A stretch of 39,166 nt of DNA, from positions 1 to 39,166 of IMG/VR virus record IMGVR_UViG_3300042367_000219. One strand, 5' to 3'. Below are positions 26,321 through 35,264 of the stretch, in pieces; within the stretch, counting starts at the first letter, position 1; each line of letters starts with the position of its first letter. The translations under genes were made by a program, and so were the position numbers. The stretch comes from a virus. The notes beneath the pieces are model-generated. The model made no database searches. It was not told where the DNA came from and saw nothing but the letters and a program-made list of their open reading frames with translations.

Positions 26321-26602
26321 TTACCCTAAAAGCCATGCCATAGCAACACAGCCTAGGGAAGGCAGAATGAAGTCCAGTAGGCCCTTAAGCGTCCACGCAC
26401 GAGGCTCTAGGCCGCCGAAGTAAGGCATGTTTGCTCGCCGGCCTCCGTAGTTGTGCTCGATGTTACGATATTCGGCCTGTGCGTATTCACGGCCCACGAA
26501 GTAGAACGAGCCAGCAGCAGCACCAGTCCACCAGTCACCGCTTACAAGGCCGATTATGGCTTGCAGTACGAGAGCGATGACTGGGTGGGCGAGGTGGTTC
26601 AT
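26321..26602 (-). CDS. Membrane protein of lysis cluster (93 aa)
   Basis: From the ATG at 26602 the product starts MNHLAHPVIALVLQAIIGLV, then SGDWWTGAAAGSFYFVGREY and AQAEYRNIEHNYGGRRANMP, and ends LDFILPSLGCVAMAWLLG. Hydrophobic spans lie at ~6-20, ~26-38 and 76-92, with an Arg-rich middle. The 'GREHAQAEYR....YGGRRANMP' centre is one I have seen in phage membrane proteins near lysozymes; the precise role is unknown. I prefer 26602 to a TTG at 26623 because of the TGATG junction with the preceding 22-codon frame. Confidence 0.7.
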   Translation of the reverse strand: MNHLAHPVIALVLQAIIGLVSGDWWTGAAAGSFYFVGREYAQAEYRNIEHNYGGRRANMPYFGGLEPRAWTLKGLLDFILPSLGCVAMAWLLG

Positions 26603-26670
26603 CAGTAGCTTAAGCACTCCCAAATGGAATCACTTTTGACTTCTTCTTTTTCTGCTTCGTTTTGTTCCAT
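26602..26670 (-). CDS. Possible 22-aa peptide
   Basis: ATG at 26670 to TGA at 26602-26604 encodes a highly charged 22-residue peptide (MEQNEAEKEEVKSD, then SIWECLSY). The TGA shares a base with the next ATG (TGATG), the genome's coupling style. Nothing else supports it; it may simply be a translational leader for the membrane protein. Confidence 0.3.
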   Translation of the reverse strand: MEQNEAEKEEVKSDSIWECLSY

Positions 26671-26678
26671 AGTCTTTA

Positions 26679-28001
26679 TTAAGCAACTTCGTAAAATCCG
26701 CTGACTGCGATAGTGTATCCAGTTCCCCCAGGGTATGTTCCATCATACTTTTGCAACATGCAATCAGTTCCTGTTCCCTCAATGTATCCAGCAACAACAG
26801 TTCCAGTAACTCCACGTTCTTTTCCATTCATCATGCTTCCAATGTTCCCAACAGCTGGAATTGGCAGAGTAAACTTAATCCAGCCAGCAGCGGTTCCGTT
26901 GTTAGGAATTGAAATGGAAATCTTTATGTAAACAACATTTCCGCGCCGAATATAACTGCCATAAGCAACCGCTGTAGCAAATGATCCACTGTCAACAGTA
27001 AGAGTTGGAGTGTATTCCTTCCAAGGCGTATCAGGCAGAGCACTAGAATCGTTCTTCCAAAAAACAGATGCGTTAGTGCTGATTATTGGATACGGAGTTG
27101 AGTTTTCTCTGTCTAAATTGTAGATATTTATAAACTCAGAAGCAACAGCATAGGAATCAGTCCCATAAGCTCGAAGCGGAACTGTTGCTGTAAACTGCCA
27201 AAATCGTTCAGCCCTGCATCGTTCAGCGGAGTTTGCTCCACCTAAGCATGACACTGATTCAGTAGCTGTTCCACCGGATGCGCGAAACGCCCTAAAAAAC
27301 ATCCAGTCATTGTTGTCGCTGTTGATTAAGTAAAGGGCCTGCCTGTCTTTGTGGCGAGCATCCAGCCACACTTGATTCATTGAAAAGTTTGGCGTTCCAC
27401 TTCCAGTGCAAACCATTCCAAATCCAAGCGGAGCTTCAATCTGACGTGACTTGAGCCGGATTCTGCACTGTTGAACATCCCTTGCTTCTCCAAGTTGAGC
27501 AACGACATTGCAAGTAAGCCCAGTGTTTCCTGCGTTTACTATCGTGACATCAACATCACAGTCCCAAACGCTTGAAAGCTCCAAACCATATCCAGACGTT
27601 CCGTTTGCACAATCAATTCCAATACCAGTGAACTTTACTCCTGACACCCTTGCGTTTGAAGCGCCAGAGACTGAGCTTATCTTTACAATTGGAGTGCTTG
27701 GATTTGATGTTCCTATCCACTTAATTACTGTACCAGTGATTACACTGCTTCCAGTATCATGCATGTCTGAGCCAGCCCCGCTTATCCACACATTACTGAC
27801 ATTGATTATTGGCATGACTGCTGACACAGCGTAAGTGTTCTTAAAAAGAACATGCTGAATGCCAGCGTTTGCTATTGCCGAGCTAAAGAACGCTGTCAGT
27901 GCAGTTGTATCATCAGTTACCCCGTCTCCCACCGCTCCAAACTGGAGCACTGAGACGATGCCGTTTAGCTTTGATGCGTTTTGAAAAGATTTGCTGCTCA
28001 T
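26679..28001 (-). CDS. Second tailspike-like protein, pectate-lyase fold, no head-binding domain
   Basis: The product is 440 aa. It opens almost at once with IVSVLQFGAVGDGVTDDTTAL, the start of the pectate-lyase-type beta-helix (PL-6/'Pect-lyase_RHGA_epim' type) that in phages hydrolyses surface polysaccharides. A beta-helix spans ~15-320. The C terminus (WKEYTPTLTVDSGSF, then YIRRGNVVYIKI and DGTYPGGTGYTIAVSGFYEV) resembles the end of the 725-aa tailspike (GRYRLDGRTVFVSLYI, DGSYPGSATGVLAFNGSYEA), so the two share a C-terminal trimerisation-type module. It lacks the N-terminal particle-anchoring domain and so may attach through the first spike. Depolymerase activity is inferred. Confidence 0.85.
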   Translation of the reverse strand: MSSKSFQNASKLNGIVSVLQFGAVGDGVTDDTTALTAFFSSAIANAGIQHVLFKNTYAVSAVMPIINVSNVWISGAGSDMHDTGSSVITGTVIKWIGTSNPSTPIVKISSVSGASNARVSGVKFTGIGIDCANGTSGYGLELSSVWDCDVDVTIVNAGNTGLTCNVVAQLGEARDVQQCRIRLKSRQIEAPLGFGMVCTGSGTPNFSMNQVWLDARHKDRQALYLINSDNNDWMFFRAFRASGGTATESVSCLGGANSAERCRAERFWQFTATVPLRAYGTDSYAVASEFINIYNLDRENSTPYPIISTNASVFWKNDSSALPDTPWKEYTPTLTVDSGSFATAVAYGSYIRRGNVVYIKISISIPNNGTAAGWIKFTLPIPAVGNIGSMMNGKERGVTGTVVAGYIEGTGTDCMLQKYDGTYPGGTGYTIAVSGFYEVA

Positions 28002-28207
28002 AGGTTATTTGGGGCCGAATCTGTCTGAGGCAGGTTGTGATTGCTCCCGGTAGGAGCCTCGTCGTCCTCGCGCTGGTTAAACTGGCGTTGGATCTGGCTG
28101 TTGATACTGGAAATCAATGGAGCAGCGAGACGGTAAGGGACTTCTAGTAGAGCAGTGTTGAGGACTTGGAGTTGCTCTTGAGTGAAGGTGAGGGTGATGG
28201 GGTTCAT
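27998..28207 (-). CDS. Small protein between the two tailspikes (69 aa)
   Basis: MNPITLTFTQEQLQVLNTAL is followed by LEVPYRLAAPLISSINSQIQ and a Gln/Asp/Asn-rich tail (NQREDDEAPTGSNHNLPQTD). The first half, 'LT.EQLQVLN.AL.E.PY+.A.PLI..IN.Q', is seen in small phage proteins next to tail or lysis genes; the function is unknown. It follows the large tailspike without a gap and overlaps the second spike by ATGA (27998-28001). It may be a chaperone or linker for the spikes, which is a positional guess. Confidence 0.7.
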   Translation of the reverse strand: MNPITLTFTQEQLQVLNTALLEVPYRLAAPLISSINSQIQRQFNQREDDEAPTGSNHNLPQTDSAPNNL

Positions 28208-30385
28208 TTAGATAAAGAAAGAGAACGCAGCCTCGTATGATCCATTGAATGCAAGAACACCAGTTGCAGAGCCGGGATAAGATCCATCGTACAAGAACGC
28301 ATTCCCTGTTGAAGACCCAGAAATAAGCCTGAGCAACGCAGACAAGTTGTTCAGTCTGCCAACCATTACGCCATCATTGGCCGGCGTTGGAAGCCCAGTA
28401 ATGACTAGGCTACCAGAGTTTCCAGCACCAATGTTTGTGATGTTGATGTACAGCGAAACAAAAACAGTTCTGCCATCAAGCCTGTACCTTCCGTAGAAAG
28501 TAGGAATGGTTGGAAGCGTCCCGCCGGGAGATGAAGGAGTAACAGTGATCGCAAACTGTGACCACCCACCAACCTGCCCGCTCATCCCGATAAATGTTGG
28601 AGCAGCCTCTACGCGAAGTGTGTCCCAGTTTACATTGACGCTATCTTCTGCGTACCAAGTGGCGTTTCTAAAAACATTTGCGTCATCAATCTTCACCGTG
28701 TTTGCATTGCTCAGTATGAGCATGTTTAGTGGAGACGGATTGTATGCGTTGATGAAGTTGTTTCCGCACAGGCGAATAGAAGACGGAGCGCCATTCGCAA
28801 TCACATTGGATGTGTGAGCAATCACAACAGGAGTCGATTGCGGGAACGTGTTGCCGTTGATGTAGGCTTCTTTTGTCCAGCCACCAATCCACAGGCTTCT
28901 GCCGTTCTGCGTGCCTCCAGCAGGGTTTTGACCTCCAGCAAACCAGTTGTTGGTGATGGTCAAATGCTCGTTCCTAGTCGTGTATGCGCCCCTGTTTTCG
29001 CCGGCAAACTTCGCGCCAATGTTGGCATCTCCAACCGGAGACGTGCCATCATCAACAGTCATGTCAATGATGTTATCTGCAACATTTAGCACATAGCAAC
29101 CGTAAGACAAAATTCCATACCCATTGCCAATAGTTACGTTATCTGTGATATTGATTCCCTGCGGGATGTCGGCATCAACATCGTAGTTAATAAATATCTG
29201 AGCAAGCGATGTTATTGTGCCTACGAATAGGTTTTTGGAAATGTTGCTGTTGATGGATTTGTTTCCAACATGAATACCGATATAGCAACACCATCCAGTA
29301 CAATTAATTACATCCCAAGTCCTACCATTGCCCCAAAACGCACGAGTATTGTTTCCGTTAAAGAGTACAAACGAAATCTTGGATATAATGGATTTGTAAG
29401 ATCCAACAACATGATCCACCTTAATGCCAGTGAAGTTTGCTTTTCCTCCACCGTTCATCAACATGTTTTCGATGTTGATTGGCCCATTGACTTGAATCAT
29501 TACACTGCCAGTAAAGGAAGCAGCAGCGATCAACCCACTTCCAAGTCCTATGCCAACAAGCTCGATTCTTGTTGAGTACACCTCAGAGACTTCAGGCGTT
29601 CCCGGTGGCACAGGAATTACAATCGGAGCAGAGATAACTGAGAATCCCGGCAAGAGCACACTCGCTCCACTGTTGTTGAAAGCAAAATTGATTGCTGCTT
29701 GAATTGCAACTGTATCATCAGTCACGCCATCGCAAGCTGCCCCAAAGTCCTTCACAGACACGCCCTCTCGGACCTTCTCCTGCATGTTCCGCGTAACAGC
29801 ACCTGTGCCGGCCTGAATGAACGACACGCCAGTACCAGGAACCTGGTCACCAGTAATGACTGCGCCACCTTGGAACAAGAACTGGTCACCAACAGCAGCC
29901 GGCGCAGTCAGTGTCACAGTCGAGGAGTTCGTCTCCAAGTAGTCCAGACCAAGGTTCAGCCTCAGTCCGTTTCGGAAGACCTGCAACGTGTCAGTGCCGG
30001 GCAGGTAGCTAAACACGGTCAGCGTAAACGTAGTCTGGCTCGCAGTCGCAGTGATGAGCTGCGTGGAGATGTCGAAGACCGATGTAGGCGCATCAGACTG
30101 GTCAAACGCAGAGAAGACCAGAGCACGATTCTTGTTCCTGACCGTAATCGAGTAAGTGTCAGTAGCAGAGTAGAACCTGCTAGGCGTTCCCTGCCTGCTA
30201 GGATAGCCACCAACAGTACGAACAGGCTGAGCAGCGGGAATGGTCAATGCAGCGTCCCAGAACACGTTTACAGGGGCAGTCTCTGGATTCAGGTTAGACT
30301 GGCCTATGTAGATGTAACCGCCCTCTAGCGGGGCTCCTGTCGTGTCAGTGAAGAAAGGGAACGGGGAAATGATCGAAGAGGACAT
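28208..30385 (-). CDS. Tailspike, P22 gp9-type head-binding domain plus pectate-lyase beta-helix
   Basis: The product is 725 aa (P22 gp9 is 667). Residues ~1-110 form the particle-binding domain: SPFPFFTDTTGAPLEGGYIY, IGQSNLNPETAPVNVFWD, and TVGGYPSRQGTPSRFYSATD. The segment ~110-200 (FTLTVFSYLPGTDTLQVFRN and LNLGLDYLETNSSTVTLTAP) is a phage-spike connector domain. From ~210, VSVKDFGAACDGVTDDTVAI starts the parallel beta-helix, rich in Asn ladders. The last ~120 residues form a C-terminal domain shared with the 440-aa spike. It binds and probably cleaves host surface polysaccharide. It couples to the ejection-protein gene by TAATG. Confidence 0.9.
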   Translation of the reverse strand: MSSSIISPFPFFTDTTGAPLEGGYIYIGQSNLNPETAPVNVFWDAALTIPAAQPVRTVGGYPSRQGTPSRFYSATDTYSITVRNKNRALVFSAFDQSDAPTSVFDISTQLITATASQTTFTLTVFSYLPGTDTLQVFRNGLRLNLGLDYLETNSSTVTLTAPAAVGDQFLFQGGAVITGDQVPGTGVSFIQAGTGAVTRNMQEKVREGVSVKDFGAACDGVTDDTVAIQAAINFAFNNSGASVLLPGFSVISAPIVIPVPPGTPEVSEVYSTRIELVGIGLGSGLIAAASFTGSVMIQVNGPINIENMLMNGGGKANFTGIKVDHVVGSYKSIISKISFVLFNGNNTRAFWGNGRTWDVINCTGWCCYIGIHVGNKSINSNISKNLFVGTITSLAQIFINYDVDADIPQGINITDNVTIGNGYGILSYGCYVLNVADNIIDMTVDDGTSPVGDANIGAKFAGENRGAYTTRNEHLTITNNWFAGGQNPAGGTQNGRSLWIGGWTKEAYINGNTFPQSTPVVIAHTSNVIANGAPSSIRLCGNNFINAYNPSPLNMLILSNANTVKIDDANVFRNATWYAEDSVNVNWDTLRVEAAPTFIGMSGQVGGWSQFAITVTPSSPGGTLPTIPTFYGRYRLDGRTVFVSLYINITNIGAGNSGSLVITGLPTPANDGVMVGRLNNLSALLRLISGSSTGNAFLYDGSYPGSATGVLAFNGSYEAAFSFFI

Positions 30386-33300
30386 TACTGGGACTCCTGT
30401 TGAGGTGTTATAGATGGTGCTGTAGGAGGAACCGTCAAGGGCCGCCTAGGCATATATTCTCTAAATCTGTTGTATGCCCTAGAAATGTTTAGTCTGTTTC
30501 TAGCGCGTGTAGACACTTCTCCAGTCTGGGCCATTTCACGGATGAGAGCCTTAAACGCTGGATCAGAAAGCAAGTCTCCAGCACGTTTTACCCCTTCCTT
30601 GCTTCCCTTGGAAATAAGATTCTGAATAGCAACACTGGCCCCGGCTCCTACTGGTCCACCAAATAAAGCACCAGTCACAGCAGTGGTTGCCTTCCCTACC
30701 GTTGTTGAAAGCGCCTTTGTAAACAATCCTTCAGCGTTTAGCGCATCACTTAAGATCTGATTTGCTTTTCCAGTGTGCTTTACATTCGTTTGCGACTCAG
30801 CAATCACCTTTGAAGCAGAGTAAAGATCCTGAAGCATTGATGTGGATTCTGGACCTATTTCTCTTGAGACAACTCTTAGAACTTCAGAGTTTCTTCTGAT
30901 ACCATCCCATGTGTCTGCAAACTTTTGAAAGTTAAAGTTTCCAGCATTATTTCCTGTTTTTGACAAGGAAAGATCATTGATTGCAGTTGCAACAACACTT
31001 TTTCTTAGCGCAGCATCTTCTTGTGGAATTGTTTTCAGCAACTTATTAAGTGCTGTTATATCTCCTTTTGCGCCAGTTTTTATTGCGCTCTGCATTAGCG
31101 CAGCAACACTTCTGGACTCATCTTTTCCAAAGATGCTCGTGATCCTCTCTCCCATTGCACGATTTTTAGCCCACAAAAAGTTAGCCCCTCGAAGTTTTAC
31201 TCCTTCTTCTGCGCCGGCTATCCTTGAAACATTTTCAATCTGATCCTTTGACAAGGCGCTATACAGCTCCTTGAGATCTGACTCAACCATGCTTCCGTAT
31301 GGAGATTCCTGCTTTTGAAGGGCCTTAAATACGAGATCTTTTTCTCTTTTTAAGGCACGATAAGAAACATCCCCCTCTGAAATAATTGAAGCAAGCCGTC
31401 TTTCCTCTTTGTGCAAAGATGTCTCTTTGCCCTTTAGGTCTGCTTCTAACTTATCTAGGTGAGCTTTTGTGTTGTTTAATTCAACTTTTGTTTTTGCTGG
31501 AACCTTTTTGTTTACCTTATCGTAAATTTTAGTGGCTTCTTCTTTAAGAGACTGCATGGTTGACACCATTTTTCTTTTAACGCTCTCAGACACAGAGGAA
31601 ATGTCCTTTGAGCCATCAATAGAAGCCATCAGTGCGTCTGCTTTTTCTACAGCACCACGAAGAATTTCAAGATACTCAGCCTCAGCAGCAGACCCAACTT
31701 TTGATCTGGTCAAACCAATCGCTGCCCTGACTTGCTGGTTGTCAGACAACCAATCTATGGTGGGTTCAATACCAAGTCTGCCAAACACCTCTTTTAGCCG
31801 GGGATCTTCACCGATTAAAGTTGCCAGTTCTTCCTTTGCCTTAGTGGAACCAATCTCGTTGCTTGATGCCTTTCTAAGAAGCTCCCCAAGCTCTGCTTCG
31901 TCCATTATACCAGCCCTGAGACGTTCGGCTGCATTCAATGGTGCTCCAGTTGCAGCTTCTGCTTCTGCCTGAATAGCAGCTCGTGTTGCACTTTTGACGG
32001 GAGCTGGAGCCACTGCGGCAGTCTGTGGCCTAGCTGATCTCTTTACGGAATTTGTGACATCTACCCATTTTCCGTTTTCAGATTTTAATACCTGCAACAA
32101 CTCAGATGCAGGAAGACCGCCCTGTAGGCCGTTAATATCGGAAGATGCAACCAAAATAAAACGACCATCGTTGCCGGCAGCCCTGTAGCCAAGCGACTCA
32201 TGCCCGCGTGACCATTGAGTTTCGCCAGACCTTCCACCTCGCATTTTGCCTTCCTTTGCGCGCACAACACCAGATTCAATGATGTCTGCAATTTGAGATT
32301 CGCCAGTTATGCGGTATGCAAGCTCAGGCTGCTTGGCTGGAAAAACTCCTTCTCCAGTTACTCGAATAACTTGACCTCCCTCAAATACACGATGAAGCGT
32401 TGGTCTAGTATCAGCTTCTACTTGAGTAGCAGCCTGTGCTGCGCCGGCAACAGGAGTTGGAGCTACTGCTACAGCTTGAGGTTCCAATACATTTGCGTTT
32501 CTAGCAGCAAACGTATCAAAAAACCCACCAGCAGCTTCGCGCTGCATGGCTGCTGGCGGCTGCATGGCAGGCTCACCAGTTGGGCTGATGTATCGAGGCG
32601 CTTGTGGTGCTTCTCGTGAAAGAGCGCCACCCATCTCAGCACGAATGTTTGCCGGGATTTCGGCAGTCATTGCCCCAGTTGGTGATAGGAACTGTTGTGG
32701 AGGCGCAGTCAACGCACCGCCCATTTCTGCTCGAATGTTGGCTGGCGCAGCAGGAGTAGGTGCGCCTTCTGGGGATACAAACCGCCCTTCAGGGTAGCCA
32801 AGTACTCCACCAGCTTCTGCTGCCATTGCTTGAGGAGGAACAGCAACTCTTTCGCCGGTCGGAGAAATGTACTGACCAAGCCTTGCAGCCCTAGCCTGAG
32901 CATCAAGTGCTCCACCCATCTCTGCTTGCATCTGAGCAGACACTAATGCTGCCTGTGTGGGCGAAAGCGCACCACCCATCTCTGCTGCGATATTGGCAGG
33001 AACAGCGGATGCAGCCTGTCCAGTCGGGCCAACATATCTGCCAGGTATTGCTGCCTGCTCTTTCTGAAGGAGGCCACCAAGAAGCTCGCCAACAGACTGC
33101 TTGATCGCATTCCTAGCCGCATAGGCCTCAAATGCTCCCTGCGTAGCTGCTGCGATAGGAATGTCAGCAGCGTTAAACTCGCCACCCATTGCTGCTTGTC
33201 CAGCTTCGATACCGGCCTGTGTTAAGCCAGTGCCAATGATCCTGCCGGCTGCTGTTGCTGCCCCTGCTGCTGGCGCAAACATGGCTCCAGTAACGAGTGC

Positions 33301-33831
33301 TCTGGGAATATCAGTAGCACCAAAGCCGGGAGGAATAGCGTAGATCTTCTTGTCGATGCCAGACTCGAAAAAGAAGTTTCCCTTGTCGTCCTGAAGCACG
33401 TTCACATCAGGATACTGCGCCTTGACGATCTTTGCAGTCTCCTCTGGAGAAGCAGCCATTGTAGCAGCAGCCACTTTAATGGCTTTGACTGCACTTGGAC
33501 CCTTGGTCAGCGAAAACTCTGGAAGACCGTCAGCGCCTCTCCAGTCTGGAAAGAACTGGCTGGCCTCTGTCTTCCTCTGCTCACCAGTGAAAGACTCTGC
33601 AATAGCCCCAGGAATCCCTGCAACGGCTGCCAACGGGCTTTCCTGCCTCTGTCCTATACCGAAGTCAGTGCTAGGACCGCTCTGAATGGTCTGCTGCTGT
33701 CCTTGCAGTTGAATCCGCTCAGGATTCGGCTCCATTCTTACAAGTTCTGCTCCGAGCACGCGAACGGCATTCTCGTCACCAGCAGCGTTTGCCCTGCGTA
33801 TTCCTTCGTAAAGCTGTTCAAGAGTTGCCAT
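30385..33831 (-). CDS. Large ejection protein, P22 gp16-position, with repeats and an enzyme-like domain
   Basis: The product is 1148 aa (P22 gp16 is 609). The start MATLEQLYEGIRRANAAGDE is a common opening of large phage internal proteins. Hydrophobic Ala/Gly-rich stretches lie at ~175-245. Residues ~266-435 hold about six degenerate units with IRAEMGGAL and YISPTG signatures. Residues ~478-596 (LAYRITGESQIADIIESGVV, RGGRSGETQWSRG, RFILVASSDINGLQ) look like a globular enzyme-type domain, recalling toxin/ADP-ribosyltransferase-like folds in phage polyvalent proteins; I cannot prove it. The C-terminal half is helical with a GALFGGPVGAGASVAI segment near 1060. It is probably ejected into the host with gp7 and gp20 homologues. 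Confidence 0.75.
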   Translation of the reverse strand: MATLEQLYEGIRRANAAGDENAVRVLGAELVRMEPNPERIQLQGQQQTIQSGPSTDFGIGQRQESPLAAVAGIPGAIAESFTGEQRKTEASQFFPDWRGADGLPEFSLTKGPSAVKAIKVAAATMAASPEETAKIVKAQYPDVNVLQDDKGNFFFESGIDKKIYAIPPGFGATDIPRALVTGAMFAPAAGAATAAGRIIGTGLTQAGIEAGQAAMGGEFNAADIPIAAATQGAFEAYAARNAIKQSVGELLGGLLQKEQAAIPGRYVGPTGQAASAVPANIAAEMGGALSPTQAALVSAQMQAEMGGALDAQARAARLGQYISPTGERVAVPPQAMAAEAGGVLGYPEGRFVSPEGAPTPAAPANIRAEMGGALTAPPQQFLSPTGAMTAEIPANIRAEMGGALSREAPQAPRYISPTGEPAMQPPAAMQREAAGGFFDTFAARNANVLEPQAVAVAPTPVAGAAQAATQVEADTRPTLHRVFEGGQVIRVTGEGVFPAKQPELAYRITGESQIADIIESGVVRAKEGKMRGGRSGETQWSRGHESLGYRAAGNDGRFILVASSDINGLQGGLPASELLQVLKSENGKWVDVTNSVKRSARPQTAAVAPAPVKSATRAAIQAEAEAATGAPLNAAERLRAGIMDEAELGELLRKASSNEIGSTKAKEELATLIGEDPRLKEVFGRLGIEPTIDWLSDNQQVRAAIGLTRSKVGSAAEAEYLEILRGAVEKADALMASIDGSKDISSVSESVKRKMVSTMQSLKEEATKIYDKVNKKVPAKTKVELNNTKAHLDKLEADLKGKETSLHKEERRLASIISEGDVSYRALKREKDLVFKALQKQESPYGSMVESDLKELYSALSKDQIENVSRIAGAEEGVKLRGANFLWAKNRAMGERITSIFGKDESRSVAALMQSAIKTGAKGDITALNKLLKTIPQEDAALRKSVVATAINDLSLSKTGNNAGNFNFQKFADTWDGIRRNSEVLRVVSREIGPESTSMLQDLYSASKVIAESQTNVKHTGKANQILSDALNAEGLFTKALSTTVGKATTAVTGALFGGPVGAGASVAIQNLISKGSKEGVKRAGDLLSDPAFKALIREMAQTGEVSTRARNRLNISRAYNRFREYMPRRPLTVPPTAPSITPQQESQ

Positions 33832-35252
33832 TATTGTACTCCAAGCTGTTTTAGAATTACATCAACGTCAGCAGGCCGACCTTGGAATGTGCTGCCTTGA
33901 AACGGAATCTGCGAAGGAGTCATCGTGTTTCCAAACCCGGCAGCGGGACGAAGCAGTGAACGCATTCTCTGTTCTTCAGCAGATTGACCACTTGCCTGAG
34001 CGGAAGGCGCAGGTTGCTGCTCCGTTTCTGTGTCGTATGCTGGAATGATGTTATCTGGATTAAGGCCGTATCGTTTTGCTATTGCAATCGTGTTGTTTTT
34101 TTCTTTCTGATACGAAGCCTTTGCTATTTCAAATATATTTTTTGACTGCTTATCTATATCATTTCTAGTTTTATCGTCCAATATACCATCATTGGTAAAT
34201 TTGTTAATTAACGCTTGAAGAGAAGCAATTGGAGTTGTTGATGTTATTTGTCCTTTTTCTGTAACACTTACAACAGAACTTGGGTCTTGCAGCTTAATAA
34301 ACGAAGTGATCTTTGAACCATCTCCGGTAGGGCTTCTCTCAGCTTTTATGATTTCATTGTAAGCCTGATTTCTTACTGGGAATGTTCTTAAAAACGGATT
34401 CCCTAAAAACTCTGAACGCATCGTGTTCTCTTGCTTCATCGCCTCTTCTGAGTCCAGCTTTCCAGTGGCTTTTAGCTCTTTGAGCCTAGCATCTGCTCTA
34501 GCAAGACGCGCCTGAGCTTCCTGTTGTTCTGCCTTAGTTTTTTCTGCCTTGGTTTCTTCCTCTGCTTTAGCAAGTTTGCCCTTTAACTCAGAGGCAGAGA
34601 TAAACTGCTTCAGTTTATTTTCATCCCTAGCAAGATGCCCTACGATAGTTGCGTACGCCTCTGCTGGATCTTCGGCAATTTGAGAATCTCCAAACTTAAA
34701 GAATGCAGATGCTGTTTTGAAACCAAGTTTTTCTGCTTCTGCAATTCCTTGTTTTGCAATCTTATCAGCAATATCTTTGCGTCCCTGAGAGATTGCAATT
34801 CCTGCCTTCGTTGCATAGTTGTCAATGAGTTCCAACTCAGGCTTTGAGCGACTGGCATAAAAGTCTTGCAAGCCTTTTCCAATCTTTGCGTCTTTTGTTA
34901 TAGACAATGCTGCAAGCCTCTGGACATCTTCTTTTGCCCATTCTGAAACCGGCTTACTTGTAAAGGAATCTACTTCTTTAATGTAATCTTGCTGTCTCTT
35001 TACCTCGTCAGCACTGAGGTTTAATCCTCGTGTAGATGCGGCAGACTGGGCGGCACTAGCCTGGGCAGCTTTAATCTGCTCCCGAACCTTGTCCATCTCC
35101 AGCGGCTGCATCTCCTTCTGAAACGCAGCCTGTTGAGCTTGGATCTTTTGTTGCTGACCCATTTGCTGCAACTGGGCAATACCCATCACGTTCTGAAGAA
35201 AGTTGTCAGCAGGAGGCTTTGGCAGATCAATTGTGTAATTGTATGGCTGCAT
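33831..35252 (-). CDS. DNA transfer / ejection protein, P22 gp20-like
   Basis: The product is 473 aa (P22 gp20 is 471). It begins MQPYNYTIDLPKPPADNFLQ and is Gln-rich (QQMGQQQKIQAQQAAFQKEM), then long helical (AEEETKAEKTKAEQQEAQAR). The C terminus has SAEEQRMRSLLRPAAGFGNT. Gln- and Ala-rich helical internal virion proteins of this size between gp7 and gp16 homologues fill the gp20 position. In P22, gp7, gp16 and gp20 leave the virion with the DNA and form a conduit. Assignment rests mainly on position, size and composition. It couples to the next gene by TAATG. Confidence 0.75.
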   Translation of the reverse strand: MQPYNYTIDLPKPPADNFLQNVMGIAQLQQMGQQQKIQAQQAAFQKEMQPLEMDKVREQIKAAQASAAQSAASTRGLNLSADEVKRQQDYIKEVDSFTSKPVSEWAKEDVQRLAALSITKDAKIGKGLQDFYASRSKPELELIDNYATKAGIAISQGRKDIADKIAKQGIAEAEKLGFKTASAFFKFGDSQIAEDPAEAYATIVGHLARDENKLKQFISASELKGKLAKAEEETKAEKTKAEQQEAQARLARADARLKELKATGKLDSEEAMKQENTMRSEFLGNPFLRTFPVRNQAYNEIIKAERSPTGDGSKITSFIKLQDPSSVVSVTEKGQITSTTPIASLQALINKFTNDGILDDKTRNDIDKQSKNIFEIAKASYQKEKNNTIAIAKRYGLNPDNIIPAYDTETEQQPAPSAQASGQSAEEQRMRSLLRPAAGFGNTMTPSQIPFQGSTFQGRPADVDVILKQLGVQ

Positions 35253-35264
35253 ATGTGTGCCTAT

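Noticed and set aside
26630-26827. 65-aa frame overlapping the second spike's end
   Set aside because: Almost wholly inside the spike gene in another frame; only the short 22-codon piece after the spike is possibly used.
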